DNA of 38,971 bases from an uncultured bacterium (GCA_902788575.1 CADAKY010000015.1:1-38971); one strand, 5' to 3'. Positions 17,956 to 26,894 are shown, counted from the stretch's first letter. Made by a program: numbers and translations. Notes: generated by a model from the sequence alone, not told the origin.

Positions 17956-18011
17956 GCGAGGTTCAGCCGCGACCTTCGCAGTTGTGTACGGGATTAAAAG
18001 AGGATACCCGT
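17956..18011 (-). promoter_or_regulatory. Structured GC-rich leader of rpsP
   Basis: Two hairpins lie in the minus-strand leader. One is at 17956-17979, where GCG-AGGT pairs with ACCT-CGC and has one bulged base. The other is at 17988-18011, where ACGGG pairs with CCCGT. This GC-rich patch stands out from its AT-rich surroundings and lies 30-85 bases before the rpsP start, a position typical of ribosomal protein autoregulatory leaders. No known leader class is recognised. Confidence 0.4.
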
Positions 18012-18039
18012 CCAAATACAAGAAAACACAAAAATAACT

Positions 18040-18045
18040 TATAAT
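18040..18045 (+). promoter_or_regulatory. -10 box for the kinase-like gene
   Basis: TATAAT on the plus strand lies 57 bases before ATG 18103. No clear -35 is seen. The GTG at 18049 would fall before the expected transcript start, which argues against it as the start codon. Confidence 0.4.
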
Positions 18046-18102
18046 CAAGTGGCAAAAAATTTTTTTTTAAGTTTTCATATAAAAAAAGAAAGCGAAATCA
18101 AA

Positions 18103-18936
18103 ATGCCAATTAATATACATCGAATAAATTCTAAACTAAATTACATCAAACCGGAATGTAAAATCGGCAAAGCGGAAGAAATCGGACTGGATTTAAAAAA
18201 AGTTATGCAATCTGATATCGCAAAAAATATTAAAAAGGGTGAATTAATAAATTCCGGAACATTTGCAGATGTATTCACGCTTGAAGGATGGGAAAAATCC
18301 TATGTCGTAAGGATAGAAAGAGACGCTGAAAACAATGAATTTCACCCAAATAAACTAAAACCCGCAGCTAAAAACATAAACAATGAGGTTTTTGCATCCG
18401 AAAACAAAGCAGTTTCCATACTTAAAAGAATCACAGGAATACCGCTTTATGAAAAATTTTGGACTCTGGACAAAGCCTCTCCTCTTTCAACGTTTAAAGA
18501 AACGTTCAAAATGCTAAGAGAATTACCTGACAAGGTTTTTTTAAGATACATAGACGATATTTTAAAAATAAAAGAAGCCGGCTATCACACCGATACATAT
18601 AACCCCAATAATTATCTCTATGATGCTGAAAACGAACGCATAAACATCATAGATATTCTAAAAAATTATAAAAAAGAACACTCTTTGGAAATGGAAGAAT
18701 TTTTTCCGCTGCTTAATGCTAAAAAATATTTGGGAATTGTATACAATATGAACTTGGAAGAAAGAAAACAACTTGTTAAAGATACGAAAAGCTTTATAGA
18801 CAGAATGATAAAACTGGCTAAAGAAAAAGGGTTTGATATTAAAATGGAAGAGCTTGATTACCTGAAAAAGCAAGATTTTGTTGTTAATGTATACCACGAA
18901 GACCCATTTGTATACAAATTGGGGCGCAAAAAATAA
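18103..18936 (+). CDS. Degenerate protein-kinase-fold protein
   Basis: Read from ATG 18103 the protein has 277 residues. It shows a kinase-like order of motifs: a Gly-loop-like INSGTFADVF (49-58), a beta-3-like YVVRIER where the usual Lys appears to be Arg, a helix with NEVFASENKA (possible alpha-C Glu), a catalytic-loop-like YHTDTYNPNNYLYD (161-174) and NIIDIL (181-186) in place of DFG. The Asp and Asn of the catalytic loop remain, but the Lys and the DFG Gly do not, so it may be a divergent or inactive kinase. The function is unknown. There is no signal peptide or membrane segment. Confidence 0.6.
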   Translation: MPINIHRINSKLNYIKPECKIGKAEEIGLDLKKVMQSDIAKNIKKGELINSGTFADVFTLEGWEKSYVVRIERDAENNEFHPNKLKPAAKNINNEVFASENKAVSILKRITGIPLYEKFWTLDKASPLSTFKETFKMLRELPDKVFLRYIDDILKIKEAGYHTDTYNPNNYLYDAENERINIIDILKNYKKEHSLEMEEFFPLLNAKKYLGIVYNMNLEERKQLVKDTKSFIDRMIKLAKEKGFDIKMEELDYLKKQDFVVNVYHEDPFVYKLGRKK

Positions 18937-18943
18937 TGTATAA

Positions 18944-19621
18944 TTAACACATTATTATCCAAAGCAATTTTCTTGTTTCTTTTCCTAACCAAATTGCCAT
19001 TGCAGTAAAGAAAATATCATAAAATACCTGAACACCGCTTTGTGAAAATATCCAACTGGAAATTAAATCCATTGAAGCATGTCTGAGAGTAGCTATAAAG
19101 AGCATATACAAAATTCCCAAAAGATGTATTGTTATAACCCCTGCAACAGATATCAAAATTATTCTTAAAAAATCAGGTTTTCCTTTCAAAATAGTACCTG
19201 CAAAAAATATTGCCGGCAGAAATGCCAATATATAACCAAATCCGTATTCAAAAAGATAGCTGACTCCGCCTCCAAGAGCAAAAACAGGGAAAAATAATCC
19301 CAATATTATATACGTTATAACAGCAAGTATTCCGAATTTTCTTCCCATTAAAGATACCACAAAAAAAACAACGGGGATTTGAGGTATATATTGGTATTTT
19401 TTAATAAAATGATGAAGAATCTCTGTGTCAGTCAAATCCTGAGACAAATAAGTAAGCGTATCCATCGGCAAATAAGGATGCATAATTGTCACTTGCGTAA
19501 AAGTTGCTACAATTATTAATAAAACACAAAGAGCTGTCATTACAAGGGTTCCAAGAGTAATCCTTATAGGTTCCCCTTTATATTTAAAACTGTTAAGTTG
19601 TTTTTCAACCCTCTTACTCAT
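18944..19621 (-). CDS. bioY: BioY-like biotin transporter (ECF S component)
   Basis: The 225-residue membrane protein has about six hydrophobic segments and a BioY-like core: YIPQIPVVFFVVSLMGRK, then YIILGLFFPVFALGGG, then FGYILAFLPAIFFAG. BioY proteins import biotin alone or with an ECF energy module. The N-terminus before the first helix is longer than usual, and an insertion (about 50-75) follows helix 1. The start overlaps the rimI gene by eight bases as the last gene of the operon. No ECF ATPase is nearby. Confidence 0.8.
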   Translation of the reverse strand: MSKRVEKQLNSFKYKGEPIRITLGTLVMTALCVLLIIVATFTQVTIMHPYLPMDTLTYLSQDLTDTEILHHFIKKYQYIPQIPVVFFVVSLMGRKFGILAVITYIILGLFFPVFALGGGVSYLFEYGFGYILAFLPAIFFAGTILKGKPDFLRIILISVAGVITIHLLGILYMLFIATLRHASMDLISSWIFSQSGVQVFYDIFFTAMAIWLGKETRKLLWIIMC

Positions 19622-20150
19622 AAACTTTTATTAATTTCTCCAACTTATCACAATTGTAATTAAATTTTTCCTTAAACTTGTCATAAAAAATATTTTCTGT
19701 CCACATAATAAGAGCATCCTCATTGTTATCCTGATAATAGCCCTTGCGCGTACCGAGGGACTGAAAACCGTATTTTTCGTACAGCTTTATTGCGGGAATA
19801 TTAGATACTCTGACTTCAAGCGTAAGATATTTAATATTATTTTTATAACAATCTTCAATAATTCTACGTATTATGGCTTCACCTATGTGATTTCTCAAAT
19901 AATCATTTTTAACAGCTATCGTTGTTATATGACCTTCATCAATTATATGCCACGTGCCGGCATATCCCACAATTTTTCCCTCAGGAGTTTTTGCAACATA
20001 ATATTTGGCAAGATTATTTGACATTTCATCATAAAAAGAAGATTTCGCCCAATGATGGTTGCCGTATGCTTCTTCTTCAATTTTTACAACCGAATCAACA
20101 TCTTCTTTTTTCATATATTCAATTTTAATTTCATTTAATTTTACGGGCAT
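19614..20150 (-). CDS. rimI: RimI-type ribosomal protein S18 N-acetyltransferase
   Basis: This GNAT enzyme would acetylate the N-terminal Ala of ribosomal protein S18. ATG 20150 gives 178 residues. A TTG four codons earlier is less likely. Motifs include VVKIEEEAYG and W for substrate binding, GYAGTWHIIDEGHITTIAV, the acetyl-CoA loop RNHIGEAII (the usual RxxGxG is weakened), TLEVRVSNIPAIKLYEKYGF and RKGYYQDNNEDALIMW. The last of these holds the conserved Tyr and is highly typical of RimI. A C-terminal extension of about 25 residues follows. The gene overlaps both neighbours. Confidence 0.9.
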   Translation of the reverse strand: MPVKLNEIKIEYMKKEDVDSVVKIEEEAYGNHHWAKSSFYDEMSNNLAKYYVAKTPEGKIVGYAGTWHIIDEGHITTIAVKNDYLRNHIGEAIIRRIIEDCYKNNIKYLTLEVRVSNIPAIKLYEKYGFQSLGTRKGYYQDNNEDALIMWTENIFYDKFKEKFNYNCDKLEKLIKVYE

Positions 20151-20413
20151 ATACTTTCCCAATCTATATCGTCTTCTGTTTCTTCTCCCGGTTCAACAAT
20201 ATGGTCGCCGTCTTCCAGCATAAGCATCAAAGATAACCTTAACTGCCTTTTGTAATTTTCCAAAGCTTTTTCTCTTGTTTTTGCGCAAAATGCAAAACTT
20301 GGAATTTCTTTTATTTCAATGTAATGATATGGATTTCCGTTAAAATCCAAGTCCTCACCTTCAATCAATGTCCAAGGAAGATTCATATAATATTCCAAAT
20401 CTTTTTCAATCAT
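20141..20413 (-). CDS. HicB-like (UPF0150) protein without HicA partner
   Basis: The protein resembles the HicB antitoxin fold: LEYYMNLPWTLIEGEDLDF, then YHYIEIKEIPSFAFCAKT, REKALENYKRQLRLSLMLML, EDGDHIVEPGEE. In toxin-antitoxin pairs HicB neutralises the HicA RNase, but no HicA lies next to it. It sits inside an envelope/biotin operon with overlaps on both sides. ATG 20413 has AAGG seven bases upstream and gives 90 residues. ATG 20428 lacks a ribosome binding site. A solitary regulatory or nucleic-acid role is possible. Confidence 0.75.
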   Translation of the reverse strand: MIEKDLEYYMNLPWTLIEGEDLDFNGNPYHYIEIKEIPSFAFCAKTREKALENYKRQLRLSLMLMLEDGDHIVEPGEETEDDIDWESICP

Positions 20414-21014
20414 CAAGAGACCTTTCATTCAAAGGTTGTTTTACCATAATACCTTCACCGCCGATAACATCAGCCTGTTTTCCGTTTATATAAAGATAAA
20501 CCGGTAATTTTGTATTGGCATTTGCCGTTTTAATAAGCTGATGAACTCTTATATAAGTACTTTCTGCTCCTCCGCCGCTTTCAAAGGCAGGTGACAAATC
20601 TACTAATATATTATTGTTGCTTTCCCTAACCGACAGAACCTTTGTGCCGGAAGGAATTTCTGATGAAAGTCCTTTGGATTTTTCCCATTTTGTCGGAGAT
20701 GAAACAAGCTGTTCTATCGCAAATTCAAAACAAGATTTTTCAACGGCAGTATTACAATTTCTGTTTACGGAACGCAAATTGCCCTTGGAATCAGTTACAA
20801 ATATCTTTATAACTTTTACATCATCATTTTTTGAATTTTCATCTGTCTTTGGTTCTTCTTCACTTTGCCATTCCGGATAATAATTCAGCTCACCTTCATG
20901 ATTATCGCGAAACTTAAAAAAATCAAATCCGTCTTTATTAAAGAATGAAAAATATACGTAACATACTGATATTACGATTAAACAAAATATACCAAATTTT
21001 TGTGCGAAATTCAT
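20406..21014 (-). CDS. GerMN-domain membrane-anchored protein
   Basis: The 202-residue protein has an N-terminal membrane anchor (about 8-25), an acidic linker, and a GerMN domain (about 70-190): AIEQLVSSPTKWEKSKGLSSE, IPSGTKVLSVRE, ILVDLSPAFESGGGAEST, LPVYLYINGKQADVIGGEG. This domain occurs in GerM and LpqB and in cyanobacterial envelope proteins, where it is thought to act in cell-wall processes. The Cys pair around 82-94 may form a disulfide outside the membrane. It overlaps the HicB-like gene by eight bases. Confidence 0.88.
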   Translation of the reverse strand: MNFAQKFGIFCLIVISVCYVYFSFFNKDGFDFFKFRDNHEGELNYYPEWQSEEEPKTDENSKNDDVKVIKIFVTDSKGNLRSVNRNCNTAVEKSCFEFAIEQLVSSPTKWEKSKGLSSEIPSGTKVLSVRESNNNILVDLSPAFESGGGAESTYIRVHQLIKTANANTKLPVYLYINGKQADVIGGEGIMVKQPLNERSLDD

Positions 21015-21041
21015 TCTGATTTCTCCTTAAGTGTCGGGGAA

Positions 21042-21866
21042 TTATTTATCCTCTTTCATAAATATTTTACCATCAACTTTAATATTATTGTCAATAATAT
21101 TTACATTTTCAATTTTACCTTTGCAATTTTTAGTATCCATTTGTGAGAGTGTAAACTCCAATGGATTAAGAAGATTTATAAGATTTGCCACCCTGTCCAG
21201 ACCAAGATTGCCGTAAATGCTGTCAATATGAACGTTTCTTGCTTTAATTTTGCCGTTTTCAATTTTTAAATCAGTCGAAGCAACAAATGTTTTATTTTTG
21301 GAAGATTTCGCCAATGGCAAATTATAATCCATTACAATATACAATCTGTTATTTATAATCTTTGTACTGATCTCTGATAAACGAAACAGCGGATATGCAA
21401 GTTTATTTACACGATTTATATTTTTTTTGTAATCTTTATCTTTCAGAGCACTGTTTAAAGAATCCTGAGTCAGAAGCATATCGTACTGAAAAGTCATATC
21501 AGACTTATAAACAACGGGAGATTTTGTATAATCAATATAGTTATAATCGGTTAAAGACTTTAAATGAATATATTGTACCGGAATTTCCTCCACTATCAAA
21601 TTCTCACCTGAAAGTTCAAGTGATTTGAAAATTCCCTGTTTCATACTTGAAGTCGTATATCCCTCGAAATGCACTTTAAAATTTGCACCTGTTTGCTTTT
21701 TCAAAGATTTTTTAATTGCCCTTTCAACACAAAGTTCAACTATGGGATTAATAACTGCAAAATGTTTTTTACTCTGCAAATATTCTTTTGAATACCTGTC
21801 TGCTCCTGCATAAACAGGAATAAGCAAGAAATTTAACATTACAAACATTATAAAAAGTTTTTTCAT
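21042..21866 (-). CDS. Secreted DUF2993/LmeA-like lipid-binding protein
   Basis: The 274-residue protein has a signal peptide (MKKLFIMFVMLNFLLIPVYA, cleavage after the AYA-like site near 20-22). Its alternating beta pattern resembles the DUF2993 (LmeA) family found in cyanobacteria and actinobacteria: NLIVEEIPVQYIHLKSL, the long central helix region, ARNVHIDSIYGNLGLDRVANLINLL, and the final IKVDGKIFM. Family members act in the envelope and bind phospholipids. The assignment is by pattern and less certain than the other genes of this operon. Confidence 0.65.
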   Translation of the reverse strand: MKKLFIMFVMLNFLLIPVYAGADRYSKEYLQSKKHFAVINPIVELCVERAIKKSLKKQTGANFKVHFEGYTTSSMKQGIFKSLELSGENLIVEEIPVQYIHLKSLTDYNYIDYTKSPVVYKSDMTFQYDMLLTQDSLNSALKDKDYKKNINRVNKLAYPLFRLSEISTKIINNRLYIVMDYNLPLAKSSKNKTFVASTDLKIENGKIKARNVHIDSIYGNLGLDRVANLINLLNPLEFTLSQMDTKNCKGKIENVNIIDNNIKVDGKIFMKEDK

Positions 21867-21876
21867 AAATACCTCT

Positions 21877-22494
21877 TTATTTTTGCTCTGTTTCTTTTAC
21901 TGATTTAAAGAATTCTTTTGTAATAAGCTGTGAATATTTTTTATTATCACTAAAAGAAAGTGCCAATTTTTCATTACCATCAGACGTTTTTACTCCGGCA
22001 ACAATTCCCCCGACATCAGATATAGGAAGCTTTGTAACATGAGCCTTAAATTTTGCATAAGGAACTGTTTGTCCGTATATAGAAATTTCACCTCTTTCAG
22101 TCACAGACAAGTCTTTTACTGTTACACCCTGATACTTAATTTTTTCAGATAATTTTTTTAGCTTAACATCAAGTTCGCTGCTCTTAATATCTTCATTTGT
22201 AAGCAGCGGTTTTTTACCTGAATCAACAATTATCATCTTTTGTCCGGAAGATTTATGTTCAGCGAGAACCGCCTTATAACCCAATAAATTTACGGCATTA
22301 TCAATCTGAAACTCTTTATCCATATTAGAAAAATCACCGAGTTTTCCTACTGTATTTGAGCGATGCTCTTCAATAAAATTTACAACAGCAGTTTTTATCT
22401 GTTCTGTATACTTTTCACCACCTATTGCATTAAACCCAATAAATGCAAGAACTATCAAACACGCATTAAATACAATTTTTATCAATCTTAACAT
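21877..22494 (-). CDS. Secreted or membrane-anchored hypothetical, first gene of envelope operon
   Basis: The protein has 205 residues from ATG 22494, chosen because TTGGAGC lies seven bases upstream. The ATG at 22521 lacks such a site. The N-terminus is a hydrophobic signal or anchor (LIKIVFNACLIVLAFIGF). The rest is beta-rich and lysine-rich with no recognised domain. GYKAVLAEHKSSGQKMIIVD and SDVGGIVAGVKT hint at a lipid-binding, DUF2993-like fold like the neighbouring gene, but this is unproven. It leads the operon that ends with bioY. Confidence 0.7.
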   Translation of the reverse strand: MLRLIKIVFNACLIVLAFIGFNAIGGEKYTEQIKTAVVNFIEEHRSNTVGKLGDFSNMDKEFQIDNAVNLLGYKAVLAEHKSSGQKMIIVDSGKKPLLTNEDIKSSELDVKLKKLSEKIKYQGVTVKDLSVTERGEISIYGQTVPYAKFKAHVTKLPISDVGGIVAGVKTSDGNEKLALSFSDNKKYSQLITKEFFKSVKETEQK

Positions 22495-22665
22495 ATCATT
22501 GCTCCAATATGATTTTAACATAAATATATAAGCTGAATGAATTTAGTTTTAAATATGTAACGGAATAAAAATTTACCGAGCTTATTAATATTTGTTTACA
22601 TATACATACAACAAAACGTGTTCATGGTATGCTTTTCGTATTGGATTTAAGAAAGAGGATGGGAA

Positions 22666-24507
22666 GTGGCTGACAGTATTAATGTTTGCTTAGCGTGTGA
22701 CAACAACTACGCAAAGTATGCGGGTGTAGTAATTGCATCCGTACTCGTGAATGCGGATAAGTCAGACCAAATTGCATTTTATATTCTGGACGGAGGAATC
22801 AGCGGGGAGCATAAATCACAAATCCTTGAACTCAAGAGTATAAAAGATTGCGAAATACATTTTGTACAGATTGATGAAAGTCTGTTTGAAGATTATAAAA
22901 AGGTTAAGACTCACGATTATGTATCACTTGCAACATATTACAGGCTTAAACTGCCGAGTCTTTTGCCGGATATTAATAAAATCATTTATTTTGACTGCGA
23001 TTTCGTTATCTGTAGAAGTCTTGGAGAACTTTTTTATTCGGACCTTAACGGAAGAGCTGTAGCCGGTGTTCTTGATATCGACAAAAGAAAAATAAAAAAG
23101 AACCCGACGTATGTGAATGCAGGGATGCTTGTATTTGACATTGACAAAATGCGCGCTATGAATCTGGAACAAAAATTTTTGGATTGGACAAAAGAGCATA
23201 TTGACACAATCAAAACCGGTGATCAGGAAATAATCAACGAAGTTTTAAAAGGACAGATTTTTATTCTCGATGAAAAATGGAATGTTCAGTCAAGCAATTT
23301 TACAAATCGTTCCAGCTACACAAAAACCCCTTATGCAATTCATTTTGTAGCAAAGAAAAAACCATGGCACTGGGCATCATTTAGTATTCATAGAGATTTA
23401 TATTTTAAATATCTGCAAATGACACCTTGGAAATTGAGCGACGAAGAATTCAAGCGTTGGACTGTTGACAATCAAAAAGCTTCTTTGATTTCTTATCTCA
23501 AATACCGTCCGCTGTTTTTCCTGAGACCAAGATTTTATAAGGCTTTATACAGCACTTACTTAAAAGAGTATGCAGAGAAAATATTTTCTATACACGGCTA
23601 CGGAAAAACGCATAAAATACTCACTATTCTCGGAATAAAGATTAAGTTCCCGAGAGCGGAATTTGCAAAAAAGAAAAGGGAATCTCCTTATTACTACTAT
23701 AAGGAGAATAATATTGATATAACCACACTTCCGCCCGCAACAGGTCAATTGAGAGATATCCAGCTTGCAAACCTTGCTTTGCTCAAGGAATTGGATTATG
23801 TGTGCAAACAAAACGGACTAAAGTACTGGCTGGACGGAGGAACGTTACTGGGTGCCGTACGTCATAAAGGTTTCATACCATGGGATGATGACATTGATAC
23901 GGGAATGCTCAGAGAAGATTATAATAAACTCATTGATGCGTTCAAAAAAAGTTCCAGAAATCCCGATATCTATGCAGAATATTTCAGAGAAAAAAAAGAC
24001 CACTGTGCGTGTTTTATAAAAGTACAGCATAAAAAATGTCCGTATTTGTTTGTTGATATATTTCCGTTTGATTTTTACGGCGAAAAACATTCGACAGAAG
24101 AACAATTGCGCCGCACTATAGAAATAAAAGAATTCCGCAGAGATTTTGAAGCTAACTGCAAAAACATAAACAGCAACGAAGAATTAAGGCTTGCCGCAAA
24201 AAAAGTCATGTTCGAAAAAATTCTCACTAACCCGATTCCGGAGGATAAAAACAAATCCGAACTTGTTTGGGGAATTGACTTTAACCACCCTTGGAAAAAT
24301 TGGTTCACATATTATGATGTCATATTTCCGTTAAAAGATACTGAGTTTGAAGGTCAAATGTTCCCCTGCATAAATAATCCTGATGCGTTTTTATCAAGAT
24401 TATACGGAAATTATATGGGATATCCTCCAAATATTACTATGGGACACGCAATGTTTTATGCGCTATCAGAATCATATAAATCTGTAATTAAAGACTTAAT
24501 AAATTAA
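22666..24507 (+). CDS. GT8 glycosyltransferase fused to LicD phospho-polyol transferase
   Basis: The 613-residue fusion starts at GTG 22666. Residues 1-270 form a GT8 glycosyltransferase: INVCLACDNNYAKYAGVVIAS, a D-x-D motif at 110-112 (IIYFDCDF), and YVNAGMLVFDI. Residues about 360-600 form a LicD domain with KYWLDGGTLLGAVRHKGFIP and the metal-binding DDDID at 407-411. LicD proteins transfer phosphocholine or other phospho-groups from CDP donors, and the related animal FKRP transfers ribitol-phosphate. The next four genes look like CDP-polyol synthesis, so I infer that this protein adds a sugar and then a polyol-phosphate to a surface glycan. A linker (about 312-330, LTILGIKIKF) joins the two. 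Confidence 0.92.
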   Translation: MADSINVCLACDNNYAKYAGVVIASVLVNADKSDQIAFYILDGGISGEHKSQILELKSIKDCEIHFVQIDESLFEDYKKVKTHDYVSLATYYRLKLPSLLPDINKIIYFDCDFVICRSLGELFYSDLNGRAVAGVLDIDKRKIKKNPTYVNAGMLVFDIDKMRAMNLEQKFLDWTKEHIDTIKTGDQEIINEVLKGQIFILDEKWNVQSSNFTNRSSYTKTPYAIHFVAKKKPWHWASFSIHRDLYFKYLQMTPWKLSDEEFKRWTVDNQKASLISYLKYRPLFFLRPRFYKALYSTYLKEYAEKIFSIHGYGKTHKILTILGIKIKFPRAEFAKKKRESPYYYYKENNIDITTLPPATGQLRDIQLANLALLKELDYVCKQNGLKYWLDGGTLLGAVRHKGFIPWDDDIDTGMLREDYNKLIDAFKKSSRNPDIYAEYFREKKDHCACFIKVQHKKCPYLFVDIFPFDFYGEKHSTEEQLRRTIEIKEFRRDFEANCKNINSNEELRLAAKKVMFEKILTNPIPEDKNKSELVWGIDFNHPWKNWFTYYDVIFPLKDTEFEGQMFPCINNPDAFLSRLYGNYMGYPPNITMGHAMFYALSESYKSVIKDLIN

Positions 24508-24525
24508 TACAATAAGGATACTGAA

Positions 24526-25248
24526 ATGAACTTTGGAGCAATACTAGCAGGCGGTGTAGGAGCGAGAATGGGCGGGAATATCCCCAAGCAGTTTATAGAA
24601 CTAATGGGGAAACCTATTATTGTATACACAATAGAAAAAATGCTTGAAGTTAAAGAGTTTGATTTTTTGTATATAGGAATTCATCCCGATTATAAAGAGT
24701 ATTTGAAAGAACTTTTGAATACGTACGGCGTATCATTGGAAAAAATTGTTATTGTTAACGGCGGAAAAGAGAGAATCGACAGTGTTGAAAATGTACTTAA
24801 TGCTATTTGCGAAAGAAGTACAAACGAAGATGATGTGGTCGTTATGCACGACGGTGTAAGACCTTTTGTTTCAAGTGAAATTCTGCTGGGCAGTATAAAA
24901 GCAGCAAGAAACTTTGGTGTGTGTGTTGCAGTTGTTCCGGCTGTAGACACAATGTATATGCTTGATGAAGACGGTTTTATAAACGGATTTCCCGACAGAA
25001 AAACTATTTTTAACGGACAAGCCCCTGACAGTTTTAAAGTAAAATTATTAAAAGAAGCAATAGACAGCCTGACGAAAGAAGAAAGAAAAACCATTACGGG
25101 AACCGTTCAAATTTGTGCGGCTAAAGGGTATCCCATAAAAACAATAAAAGGTGATTATAAAAATATGAAAATCACCACCACAAATGATTTGGCTATTGCG
25201 GAAAGTATTCTGAAAACGGAGAGAATTAATGAAAGCGTGTGTTCTTAA
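24526..25248 (+). CDS. tarI: Ribitol-5-phosphate cytidylyltransferase (TarI/IspD family)
   Basis: The 240-residue nucleotidyltransferase carries ILAGGVGARMG, IPKQFIELMGKPIIVYTIE, VVMHDGVRPFVS, and a C-terminal LTKEERKTITGTVQIC then MKITTTNDLAIAES. These parts resemble TarI, which makes CDP-ribitol from CTP and ribitol-5-phosphate, more than the isoprenoid enzyme IspD. The next gene encodes a polyol-phosphate dehydrogenase that overlaps it by 20 bases, which supports the TarI/TarJ reading. IspD remains possible for one of the two paralogues in this operon. Confidence 0.8.
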   Translation: MNFGAILAGGVGARMGGNIPKQFIELMGKPIIVYTIEKMLEVKEFDFLYIGIHPDYKEYLKELLNTYGVSLEKIVIVNGGKERIDSVENVLNAICERSTNEDDVVVMHDGVRPFVSSEILLGSIKAARNFGVCVAVVPAVDTMYMLDEDGFINGFPDRKTIFNGQAPDSFKVKLLKEAIDSLTKEERKTITGTVQICAAKGYPIKTIKGDYKNMKITTTNDLAIAESILKTERINESVCS

Positions 25249-26236
25249 AGAAAATAAAGTAGTTGAATGTGAAGAAATTGCAATGGTTCAAAATTTTGAG
25301 AACCACGTTCTTATAAAAGTTAAGGCATGCGGCATTTGCAGCAGTGATTTTAACCGTGTATACAGAAACGGAGCATACTTCTACCCGATTGTGCTAGGAC
25401 ATGAATTTTCGGGCGAAATTGTTGAGTGCGGAAACAGGGTAAACAATGATTTATTGGGGAAAAAGGCGGCTGTATTTCCTCTTTTACCGTGTTTTGAATG
25501 TGAATTCTGCCTGCAGAAAATGTATGCTCAGTGTAAAAATTATAACTACTTCGGCTCAAGAAAATATGGTGCAATGGCAGAATACGTCACCGTTCCCGTT
25601 TGGAACATAAAAGTAATTCCTGACGATATGGACTGTACTGTTGCCGCTTTAGCGGAACCTTGTGCAGTTGCGGTTCACACGGTTGATAAAATCGACAATT
25701 TAAACAATAAAACAGTTTGCGTCAGCGGTTCGGGAACAATCGGAATTCTAATCGGGCTGATTGCAAAAATCGGCGGAGCAGAAGTTTCTTTTATATTAAG
25801 AAACGATAAAAAGTTAGATTTTTTGAAGTCCTTAGGGTTTAAGAATTTTGTTTATGAAGGTACGGAAAGTAAGTCTTTTGACACATTGATTGAATGTGTC
25901 GGAGCGAATTCTTCGCTTGAAAATTGTGTAAAATATGTTAAATCCAAAGGACAGATAATTCTTGTCGGAAACCCTAACGGGGATATGACTTTGGAAAAGA
26001 AGCTTTACTGGAAAATTCTGCGTTCGGAATTGAACGTTTGCGGAGTTTGGAATTCAAGTTACAAAAACTCGGAAACGGATGATTGGGATAAAGCAATAGA
26101 TTTTCTATACAAAAACAGCAGTATCGTATCAAAACTCATTACAAATAAATTTAAGCTGGAAGACGGAATTAAAGCGTTTGATGAAATGGTTAATTCCGAT
26201 AAATTATGTATAAAAGGAGTGTTTATAAATGAATAA
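25229..26236 (+). CDS. Zinc-dependent polyol-phosphate dehydrogenase (TarJ/GatD-like)
   Basis: The 335-residue medium-chain dehydrogenase has the catalytic zinc residues CGICSSD and GHEFSGE. The structural zinc cysteines lie in LLPCFECEFCLQKMYAQC, and the NAD(P) Rossmann motif is SGSGTIGILIG. It most resembles galactitol-1-phosphate or ribitol-5-phosphate dehydrogenases. Between a TarI-like gene and a ribulose-phosphate epimerase, reduction of ribulose-5-phosphate to ribitol-5-phosphate is the natural reaction. Another pentulose-phosphate (xylulose) is an alternative. Both ends overlap neighbours (20 and 8 bases). Confidence 0.85.
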   Translation: MKACVLKENKVVECEEIAMVQNFENHVLIKVKACGICSSDFNRVYRNGAYFYPIVLGHEFSGEIVECGNRVNNDLLGKKAAVFPLLPCFECEFCLQKMYAQCKNYNYFGSRKYGAMAEYVTVPVWNIKVIPDDMDCTVAALAEPCAVAVHTVDKIDNLNNKTVCVSGSGTIGILIGLIAKIGGAEVSFILRNDKKLDFLKSLGFKNFVYEGTESKSFDTLIECVGANSSLENCVKYVKSKGQIILVGNPNGDMTLEKKLYWKILRSELNVCGVWNSSYKNSETDDWDKAIDFLYKNSSIVSKLITNKFKLEDGIKAFDEMVNSDKLCIKGVFINE

Positions 26237-26894
26237 TAGAATATCCGCATCATTAATGTGTGCCGACCCTTTTGAATTAAAAAATACGCTCAAATGTCTT
26301 GAAGATAATGGTGTTGACTATTTGCATATTGATATTATGGACGGAAAGTTTGTACCGAACCTCGGAATAGGAAGCGATTACATTAACGCTCTAAAAAAAC
26401 ACACTTCAATCCCTTTGGATTATCATATTATGGTTAAAGACCCCGATTCCATAATAGATTTGCTCGATTTAAGACATCAGGATTTGGTGTCGGTTCACTA
26501 CGAAAGTTCGTTTCAAATACAAAGAACCCTTGAAAACATACGCAGAAAAGGAACTGATAATGTGATGATAGCAATTAACCCCGCAACACCTCTTTGCGTT
26601 CTGGAAGAATTAATTTATTATATTGACGGTATAAATCTGCTTATGGTAAACCCCGGTTTTGCGGGACAAAAAATGGTTGATAACTGCATAAAGAAAGCGG
26701 AAAAAGTCGCCAGATTTATAAGAAAATTCAAAAGAGAAGATATTATCTTCGAAGTTGACGGCAACATCAGTTTTGAACATGCCAAAATACTGAATAATAT
26801 CGGCGCAAACACTTTTGTTGCCGGAACATCAAGCATATTTTGCAAAAGTGATATGGATAAAGCAATAAAAGAATTGAAAACGTGCATAAAATAA
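26229..26894 (+). CDS. rpe: Ribulose-phosphate 3-epimerase family enzyme
   Basis: The 221-residue TIM-barrel enzyme has ASLMCADP, YLHIDIMDGKFVPNLG, YHIMVKDP, LLMVNPGFAGQ, FEVDGNIS and FVAGTSSIF, all typical of ribulose-phosphate epimerases. It would interconvert ribulose-5-phosphate and xylulose-5-phosphate. Its place between the dehydrogenase and a second cytidylyltransferase suggests an operon-specific copy that supplies the pentulose-phosphate for CDP-polyol synthesis, rather than the housekeeping Rpe. The active-site Asp residues are kept. Confidence 0.88.
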   Translation: MNNRISASLMCADPFELKNTLKCLEDNGVDYLHIDIMDGKFVPNLGIGSDYINALKKHTSIPLDYHIMVKDPDSIIDLLDLRHQDLVSVHYESSFQIQRTLENIRRKGTDNVMIAINPATPLCVLEELIYYIDGINLLMVNPGFAGQKMVDNCIKKAEKVARFIRKFKREDIIFEVDGNISFEHAKILNNIGANTFVAGTSSIFCKSDMDKAIKELKTCIK

